Positions 58,816 through 64,000 of a stretch of 64,000 bases of DNA are shown piece by piece. The stretch is taken from NCBI RefSeq assembly GCF_026586795.1, contig NZ_JAPFGY010000008.1, positions 1-64,000 on the forward strand, given 5' to 3'. Below the pieces are notes generated by a model. The model was given only the letters and a program-made list of their open reading frames with translations, did not search any database and was not told where the DNA came from. The stretch's first letter is position 1. Each line of letters opens with the position of its first letter. A program made the translations under genes and the position numbers. The DNA is from Erythrobacter sp. WG. Lineage in GTDB: Bacteria; Pseudomonadota; Alphaproteobacteria; Sphingomonadales; Sphingomonadaceae.

Positions 58816-59316
58816 TCAGCGACGCTTGCCGACGATCCGTGCGATTTCCGCCTGCACGAGGCTTTCGACCATCGCCGGCAGGTGCGCCTCCAGCCATTCG
58901 GCCAGCATCGGGCGCAGCAATTCGCGGGTCAGCCCTTCGAGCGAGGTCTCCCCCGAACGCACGATCTGCGGGCGCGCCGGCGGCTCGGCCAGCATCGCGA
59001 GCGCGGCGAGATTCTCCTGCATCGCATCGCGCACCGTTTCGGCGATCAAGGGCGTTTCTTCCGCCAGCGGCTCGCGAAGCGGCAGCGCGCTGGGCTCCGG
59101 CTGGCATTCCATGTCGGCAAGGTCGAGCACCTCGTCGGCATCGCGCACCGCGTGGGTGCGGGCCAGCGGGGCGGGCGCTTCGGTATCGTCCTCCTCGTCC
59201 GCGACCAGCATCCGCCGCCGCCGCGCTTCGAGCGCGCCGGCGCGGTTGTCGCGCGCGATCACCTTCTTGATCGATTCGAGGATCTCCTCGACCGAAGCCT
59301 CGTTCTCTTGCGCCAT
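58816..59316 (-). CDS. popZ: PopZ-like polar organising protein (DUF2497)
   Basis: A 166-residue protein with the hallmarks of PopZ. A short N-terminal helix QENEASVEEILESIKKVI is followed by an acidic, proline-containing linker and a C-terminal helical oligomerisation region (EGLTRELLRPMLAEWLEAHL then VESLVQAEIARIVG). In Caulobacter PopZ anchors ParB-parS at the pole. Here it lies 21.5 kb past parAB and downstream of tolC. Confidence 0.85.
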   Translation of the reverse strand: MAQENEASVEEILESIKKVIARDNRAGALEARRRRMLVADEEDDTEAPAPLARTHAVRDADEVLDLADMECQPEPSALPLREPLAEETPLIAETVRDAMQENLAALAMLAEPPARPQIVRSGETSLEGLTRELLRPMLAEWLEAHLPAMVESLVQAEIARIVGKRR

Positions 59317-59373
59317 GCCTTCATGCCCCCGTTTCGTCACGCCCGGAAGGCCGTCCCGAATCGGGACCGGCCC

Positions 59374-60843
59374 TCACTCGCCGGGCAGCAATTGCGGCCC
59401 GATTGTTGCCGTGGCGGGGGGAATGTCAACGGTCCTGGTCGATTTCGGGGCAGGTTCGGGATCGCGGTCCCAGTCCCACATCTTGCTGCTCACCCGGTCG
59501 GCGTTGACCTTGGGATCGTAGAGCGGCCCGCCGGTCTCGAGGTTGAGATCGCGCGCCTCGGCCTTGCCCATCAGCGCCAGCAGGTTGAAGCCGGCGACAT
59601 AGGCGTTGCGCCGCGCGGTCACCAGCTGGGCGCGGGTCTGCACCAGCTCCTGCTCGGCGTTGAGCACGTCGAGGATCTGGCGGTTGCCGATCGAATTCTC
59701 CGCGCGCACGCCTTCAAGGCTCAGTTCGGCCGCTTCCACCGCGGCCTGCGCGCTCCTGATGACCGCGTTGGCCGCCTGCCAGTTGGCATAGGTGGAGCGG
59801 GTTTCGGCGATGACCTGGCGCTCGGCGGCGATCACGTCCTCGAGCGCGGCGCTTTCGCGCGCGCCGGCCTGGCGCTGCTGGGCGGCGGGCAGCCCGCCCT
59901 GGAAAATCGGGATGGTGATCCGCACGCCGGCATTGGCGGTGGTTTCCGCCTGCACGAAGTTCGCCGCGATCGGGCCGCCGAGCGTGCCGAAGAAGTCCGA
60001 ATACTGGCCGTTGGCGAAGAAGCCGACCGTGGGCAACCGGCCTGCGCCCGCCACCTTGGTGTCGAAGCCCGCGGCCTCGGCGCGCTGCTTGGCGGCATCG
60101 AGGTTGGGGTTGTTTGCGAGCGCGGTGACGATCGCCTCGCCCACGGTGTCAGGCAGGCCCGGCAGCGGCGGCGGCGCCTCGAGCTCGCCCGGCTCGCGGC
60201 CGACGAGGCGGACGTAGGCCTCGCGCGCGGCGATGAGGTTCGCCTCGGCCGAGCGCAGGTCGCCCTCGGCAACGGCGAGGCGCGAGCGCGATTGCGCCAC
60301 GTCCGTGATGGTGAGGTCGCCGATCTGGAAGCGGTCGCTGGTCGCCTCGAGGTTGGTGCGCAGCACCGCCACCTGGTTGTTCGCCAGCGCCACCAGCGCC
60401 TCGGTGCGCAGCACGTCCATATAGGCGGCGACGACCTGCGCGAAGACCGTGCTTTCCGTGTTGCGCAGGTCCGCCTGCCCGGCCTCGACGCGTTCCTTGG
60501 CGGCGGCGATCCCGTTCCTCACCGCACCGCCCGAATAGACCGGCACCAGCACCTGCGCGCCGACGTTGAGGTTGCGCTCGGGCGCGGTGAAGGCGTTGGC
60601 CGACTGGCGCAGGAACTCGGTCTCGGTCGCGGTGACGTTGACCGAAGGCAGGCCCTGGGCGCGCTGGATCGGCACGCTCTCGTCGACCGCGCGCTGGTTG
60701 GCGCGGGCGCCGTTCAGCGTCGGGTTGCCGTTATAGGCATTGACCAGCGCTTCGCGCAGGTCGTCGGCCCGCGCGGGCGCGGCGGCAAGCGCGAGCAGGC
60801 TCGCGGCGGCCATCAGGCCCGGCAGGGCGGCGGCACGGGTCAC
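59374..60843 (-). CDS. tolC: TolC family outer membrane protein
   Basis: A 489-residue outer-membrane efflux/secretion channel. The signal peptide ends near ARADDL (about residue 26). Two OEP repeats are visible; the first contains GNPTLNGARANQRAVDESV and the second ANNPNLDAAKQRAEAAGFDT. The tail is short and Pro/Thr-rich. The GTG start overlaps the pcm stop (GTGA). No inner-membrane pump gene is adjacent. Confidence 0.93.
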   Translation of the reverse strand: MTRAAALPGLMAAASLLALAAAPARADDLREALVNAYNGNPTLNGARANQRAVDESVPIQRAQGLPSVNVTATETEFLRQSANAFTAPERNLNVGAQVLVPVYSGGAVRNGIAAAKERVEAGQADLRNTESTVFAQVVAAYMDVLRTEALVALANNQVAVLRTNLEATSDRFQIGDLTITDVAQSRSRLAVAEGDLRSAEANLIAAREAYVRLVGREPGELEAPPPLPGLPDTVGEAIVTALANNPNLDAAKQRAEAAGFDTKVAGAGRLPTVGFFANGQYSDFFGTLGGPIAANFVQAETTANAGVRITIPIFQGGLPAAQQRQAGARESAALEDVIAAERQVIAETRSTYANWQAANAVIRSAQAAVEAAELSLEGVRAENSIGNRQILDVLNAEQELVQTRAQLVTARRNAYVAGFNLLALMGKAEARDLNLETGGPLYDPKVNADRVSSKMWDWDRDPEPAPKSTRTVDIPPATATIGPQLLPGE

Positions 60844-61433
60844 GCGAAGGTCCAGCCCTTCGGCGCGTCGAAGGCGTGGATTACCGGAATGCCGAGGTCC
60901 TCTACGGCCGCGAGCGTGACCTGCCCGGCGATCTTCCGCCCGCTGGCGAGCCGCGTGACCTGCCTCAGCACCAGGCCGGTGACGATCCGCCCATCGGCGG
61001 CGAGCGCGCCTGCAAGGCTTTCGGGCAGCTGCTCGATCGCGCCGTCGACGAGGATCAGACTGTAGCTGCCGGTGGCGGTCAGCGCCTCGCTCGCGGAGAT
61101 TTCGGCCAGCTCGGCGACCAGCGGGCGGACGAGCGCGGCGAGGTAGCCGGTGCCGCCGCCCACCACCAGCACGCGGTCTTCGGGGCCGGGCGCGGCCTCG
61201 GACAGCAGCTTGCCGTAGAACAGCGGCGAGGCGAGGTGCCCCGCCGTCCCGAGCATCACCGCACGGTCGATATAGGCCTGCGCGCCCTTTTCCGCCGGCA
61301 GGAAATCCTCGCGCGGGACAGCGAGCATCCGCGCCAGCACATATTCCTCGTTCACGCCGCTGGTGCGCAGCTGGCTGTCGATCATCGCGCGGCGGGCGGT
61401 GGTGGTGTCGGTGAGGGTCGTCATCGTGGTCAT
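60840..61433 (-). CDS. pcm: Protein-L-isoaspartate O-methyltransferase
   Basis: A 197-residue SAM-dependent enzyme that repairs isoaspartyl residues. It has EYVLARMLAVPREDFLPAEK, IDRAVMLG, and SAM motif VLVVGGGTGYLAALV. ATG 61433 gives MTTMTTL, and ATG 61424 is an alternative. It is slightly shorter than typical Pcm. It is translationally coupled to tolC, an arrangement seen in many alphaproteobacteria. Promoter and palindromic element at 61451-61480. Confidence 0.88.
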   Translation of the reverse strand: MTTMTTLTDTTTARRAMIDSQLRTSGVNEEYVLARMLAVPREDFLPAEKGAQAYIDRAVMLGTAGHLASPLFYGKLLSEAAPGPEDRVLVVGGGTGYLAALVRPLVAELAEISASEALTATGSYSLILVDGAIEQLPESLAGALAADGRIVTGLVLRQVTRLASGRKIAGQVTLAAVEDLGIPVIHAFDAPKGWTFA

Positions 61434-61450
61434 CGTTCTCTTCGGTGCAA

Positions 61451-61480
61451 CTGTATTGGCTGGGTAATACAGCTCGTCAA
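61451..61480 (-). promoter_or_regulatory. Promoter and candidate operator of the pcm-tolC operon
   Basis: On the minus strand TTGACG (61475-61480), a 17-base spacer and AATACA (61452-61457) form a good promoter about 19 bases from ATG 61433. Palindromic arms CTGTATT and AATACAG with eight bases between cover 61451-61472 and so overlie the -10 box. The same TGTATT-N8-AATAC form is at 27369-27389. Confidence 0.55.
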
Positions 61481-61640
61481 CCCTCTCCTTAGACCCGCCC
61501 GTGCCGCCTTCCAAGCGGTTTGCCCCATGACCGGCGGCGATGTGGTCGGCGAGTTTACGCCTTTGACGGCCCACGCCGCGTTGCTTAGGGGAGCGCCGGG
61601 CCCGATGGGGCGCAATTCGACTTAGCGAGGGATCGGTTCG

Positions 61641-63056
61641 ATGAGTGACATGACGACGAGCAGCGGCGAGACGCGGATCGAGACCGATTCGCTGGGCGAG
61701 GTGGCGGTGCCCGCGCACGTCCACTGGGGCGCGCAGACCCAGCGTTCGATCGTCAACTTCCCGATCGGCGGCGAGCGGATGCCGCCCGCGCTGGTACGAG
61801 CGCTCGGTGTCCAGAAGCTTTCGGCGGCAAGGGCGAACATGAAGCTCGGCGTGCTCGATGCGGGGATCGGCGAGGCGATCGTCCAGGCCGCGCGAGAGGT
61901 GATCGACGGGACCCTCGCCGACCAGTTCCCGCTGGTGGTGTGGCAGACCGGGAGCGGCACCCAGTCGAACATGAACGCCAACGAGGTGATCGCGAGCCGC
62001 GCGAACGAGATCCTCACCGGCAAGAAGGGCGGCAAGTCGCCCGTCCATCCCAACGACCACTGCAACATGGGCCAGTCGTCGAACGACACCTTCCCGACCG
62101 CGATGCACATCGCCGCGGCGAGCGAGGCGCTCGATCACCTCCTCCCTGCCCTCAAGAAGCTCCACGGTGCGCTCGACGCCAAGGCGAAGGAATTCGCCGA
62201 CATCGTCAAGATCGGCCGCACCCACTTGCAGGACGCGACGCCAATGACGCTCGGGCAGGAGTTCTCGGGCTACGCGCAGCAGGTCGCCTACGGGATCGCC
62301 CGGGTCGAAGCGGCGCTGCCCCGCGTGCTCGAACTGGCGCAGGGCGGCACGGCGGTCGGTACCGGGATCAACGCCAAGGTCGGCTTCGACACCGCCTTTG
62401 CCGCCGAGGTCGCGACCGAGACCGGCCACCCCTTCGTCACCGCGCCCAACAAGTTCGAAGCGCTCGCCGCGCATGACGCAATGGTGGAGATTTCGGGCGC
62501 GCTCAACGTCCTCGCGGTCAGCCTGATGAAGATCGCCAACGATATCCGCCTGCTCGGCTCCGGCCCCCGCAGCGGCCTCGGCGAACTCAGCCTCCCCGCC
62601 AACGAGCCGGGCTCCTCGATCATGCCGGGCAAGGTCAACCCGACCCAGTGCGAGGCGATGACGATGGTCTGCGCGCAGGTGATGGGCAACAATGTCGCGG
62701 TGACGGTCGCGGGTTCGCACGGGCACCTCGAACTCAACGTGTTCAAGCCGGTGATCATCTACAACGTGCTCCAGTCGATGAAACTGATCGGCGATGCCGC
62801 CCATGCCTTCACCGACAATTGCGTGGTCGGGATCGAGGCGAACACCACCCGCATCACCCAGCTTCTGAACGAAAGCCTGATGCTGGTGACGGCGCTCAAT
62901 CCGCACATCGGCTACGACAACGCCGCCAAGATCGCCAAGAAAGCGCACGCGGAAGGCACCACGCTCAAGGCGGCGGCGCTGGAGCTGGGCCTCCTCACCG
63001 AAGAGCAGTTTGCCCAGTGGGTGGTGCCCTCGGACATGATCCGCCCGCGGGATTGA
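61641..63056 (+). CDS. fumC: Class II fumarate hydratase
   Basis: A 471-residue iron-free fumarase interconverting fumarate and malate in the TCA cycle. Signature [15 protein letters not shown] is in the C-terminal third; [31 protein letters not shown] and [16 protein letters not shown] are the other conserved regions. It stands alone, with its own promoter region shared divergently with pcm and a structured hairpin after the stop. Confidence 0.96.
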   Translation: MSDMTTSSGETRIETDSLGEVAVPAHVHWGAQTQRSIVNFPIGGERMPPALVRALGVQKLSAARANMKLGVLDAGIGEAIVQAAREVIDGTLADQFPLVVWQTGSGTQSNMNANEVIASRANEILTGKKGGKSPVHPNDHCNMGQSSNDTFPTAMHIAAASEALDHLLPALKKLHGALDAKAKEFADIVKIGRTHLQDATPMTLGQEFSGYAQQVAYGIARVEAALPRVLELAQGGTAVGTGINAKVGFDTAFAAEVATETGHPFVTAPNKFEALAAHDAMVEISGALNVLAVSLMKIANDIRLLGSGPRSGLGELSLPANEPGSSIMPGKVNPTQCEAMTMVCAQVMGNNVAVTVAGSHGHLELNVFKPVIIYNVLQSMKLIGDAAHAFTDNCVVGIEANTTRITQLLNESLMLVTALNPHIGYDNAAKIAKKAHAEGTTLKAAALELGLLTEEQFAQWVVPSDMIRPRD

Positions 63057-63069
63057 GGCAGGGGCACGA

Positions 63070-63110
63070 CCTTGGTCGGGGCTGAACAACCGTTCATCTT
63101 TCGACCAAGG
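63070..63110. other. Nested hairpin downstream of fumC
   Basis: Outer stem CCTTGGTCG (63070-63078) and CGACCAAGG (63102-63110) encloses an inner inverted repeat TGAAC-aacc-GTTCA (63083-63096). It lies 13 bases after the fumC stop and 75 bases before the histidine kinase start. There is no T-tract. It may be a terminator, a leader element of the kinase gene, or a protein-binding site at the inner palindrome. Confidence 0.6.
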
Positions 63111-63184
63111 CCCCATCCTGCCCGACGATGCGCGCCCGCGCCTGTGGCGCTCGGGCGGCGGGAGGTCTATCGCTGGCGGCCGCA

Positions 63185-64000
63185 ATGACCACGATTCCGA
63201 TCAGCGAAGCCGCGCACCGCGAGCCCGCCCCCACCGTATCGTTCCGGACCGTGCTGTTCTCCATGGTCGTCCTGTGGGCGACCTACTTCGCCCTCACCAC
63301 CGTGCGCAGCCTGGTGATGGATCTCGGGATGCAGTTCGAGCTCGGCTGGCGGCGGCTGCTGGTGACCGCCGTCGGCGTGCTGCTGACGCTGGTACTGTGG
63401 CTGCTGCTGCGGCTGTTCGACAACCGCCCGCTGTGGCTCAAGATCTTCGCGGCCATCGCGCTTGCCCTGCCGGTCGCGCTCGCCATCGGCCAGGTCAACT
63501 ATGTCGTCTTCAAGGACATGGAGTTCGCCCAGCGCCAGGCCTATGCCGAGCGCTACAATCTCAACCTGCGGCGGGACGAGAGCGGCAACTTCTTCATCGA
63601 CGTGCCGGTCAAGCGCAGCGCCGCGCCCGGCCAACCGGTCACCGCCCTGCCGTCCGCACAGGTGGATTCGCAGAGCGTTCTGATCGAGCAGGCGGAGACC
63701 TATGCCGACTTCTGGCGCAAGCTGCTCGACGTGGCGCTGGGGCGCTACTTCCTGCTGCTCGCCTGGGCGTCGACCTATTTCGCGCTGCTCGCCGGGGTTC
63801 AGGCCCGCGCGTCGCAGCGGCGCGAGGAGCAGTTCCGCTCCGCCGCCAAGGCCGCCGAGCTCAGGTCCCTGCGCTATCAGGTGAACCCGCATTTCCTGTT
63901 CAACACACTGAATTCGCTCTCCGCGCTGGTGATGACGGGCAAGGCCGACCGCGCCGAGCGGATGATCCAGACGATCAGCCGCTTCTACCGCCATAGCCTC
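63185..64000 (+). CDS. LytS/YehU-type sensor histidine kinase, N-terminal part
   Basis: The first 272 residues of a gene that runs off the right edge. Four hydrophobic segments (about 22-44, 58-76, 85-105 and 184-206) form a membrane sensor. The His_kinase domain begins LRSLRYQVNPHFLFNTLNSL with the phospho-acceptor His236. This His is followed by NTLNS as in LytS-family kinases, which normally pair with a LytTR response regulator encoded next to them. The ligand is unknown. ATG 63185 has no strong Shine-Dalgarno sequence. Confidence 0.86.
   Translation, partial: MTTIPISEAAHREPAPTVSFRTVLFSMVVLWATYFALTTVRSLVMDLGMQFELGWRRLLVTAVGVLLTLVLWLLLRLFDNRPLWLKIFAAIALALPVALAIGQVNYVVFKDMEFAQRQAYAERYNLNLRRDESGNFFIDVPVKRSAAPGQPVTALPSAQVDSQSVLIEQAETYADFWRKLLDVALGRYFLLLAWASTYFALLAGVQARASQRREEQFRSAAKAAELRSLRYQVNPHFLFNTLNSLSALVMTGKADRAERMIQTISRFYRHSL

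Overview
The window is a chromosomal segment of an alphaproteobacterium, most likely order Sphingomonadales and family Erythrobacteraceae (inference from gene content: DUF1192, DUF6489, DUF1491, TrcR/DUF1013, PopZ/DUF2497, DUF5930-type M23 peptidase, CarD, gamma carbonic anhydrase, TolC next to Pcm). The DNA is very GC rich, genes are packed with many 4-base ATGA or GTGA overlaps, and GTG starts are common. I see no prophage, transposase, CRISPR array, tRNA or rRNA.

The outstanding property is that this is the replication-origin and centromere region of the chromosome. At 47.08-47.40 kb a 326-base divergent gap lies between hemE (minus) and the PEP synthetase regulatory protein gene (plus), which is followed by maf, aroE, coaE and dnaQ. 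This hemE-origin-RP001-maf-aroE-coaE-dnaQ order is the conserved arrangement described around Cori of Caulobacter and the Rickettsia origin, so the gap is the predicted oriC. On the other side run hemJ, rho, then mnmE, mnmG, rsmG, parA and parB. Nine ParB-binding parS sites (16-mer TGTTTCACGTGAAACA or a one-mismatch form) can be read directly: eight between 37.1 and 42.0 kb, and one outlier at 2.1 kb. Five of the nine lie inside protein-coding sequence.

Region by region. 0-2 kb: the start of a probable proA, then an M23 endopeptidase overlapping a bactofilin gene. 2-9 kb: long-chain acyl-CoA ligase, TrcR, a glycosyltransferase coupled to an LpxH-like phosphoesterase, GST and quinone oxidoreductase, DUF1192. 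9-15.5 kb: clpA with a strong terminator, ligase-associated exonuclease and ATP-dependent DNA ligase, DUF1993 and a [2Fe-2S] protein. 15.5-21 kb: a tightly overlapped minus-strand operon of hemB, three GNAT acetyltransferases, a fused MFS/spermidine synthase and a gamma carbonic anhydrase. 21-27.3 kb: a second M23 peptidase diverging from a Suv3-like helicase, S4 protein, ferredoxin and CarD. 27.4-35.2 kb: a GIN-domain lipoprotein, a small lipoprotein, Sua5, an acyl-CoA dehydrogenase, DUF815 ATPase, a sorbosone-type dehydrogenase, free-methionine sulfoxide reductase and a glycine-zipper protein. 35.3-47 kb: parB, parA, rsmG, mnmG, mnmE, small genes, a BLUF photoreceptor, rho, hemJ, hemE. 47.4-54 kb: the plus-strand origin-flanking operon through hpf, ptsN, a thioesterase, DUF1491 and a SleB-type cell wall hydrolase. 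54-64 kb: exonuclease III, ErpA/IscA-like protein, CBS protein, a ferredoxin, an S9 peptidase, PopZ, TolC, Pcm, fumC and the first part of a LytS-type histidine kinase.

Functionally many genes belong to chromosome duplication and segregation and to cell-pole or envelope construction (ParAB-parS, PopZ, bactofilin-M23, TrcR). Haem synthesis (hemB, hemE, hemJ) and tRNA/rRNA modification (mnmE, mnmG, rsmG, Sua5) are also represented. I do not see a self-contained unknown defence or metabolic system. The non-gene observations most worth checking are the intragenic parS sites, the oriC candidate, a 28-base dispersed repeat found inside two coding sequences, and a shared TGTATT-N8-AATAC promoter element upstream of two unrelated operons.
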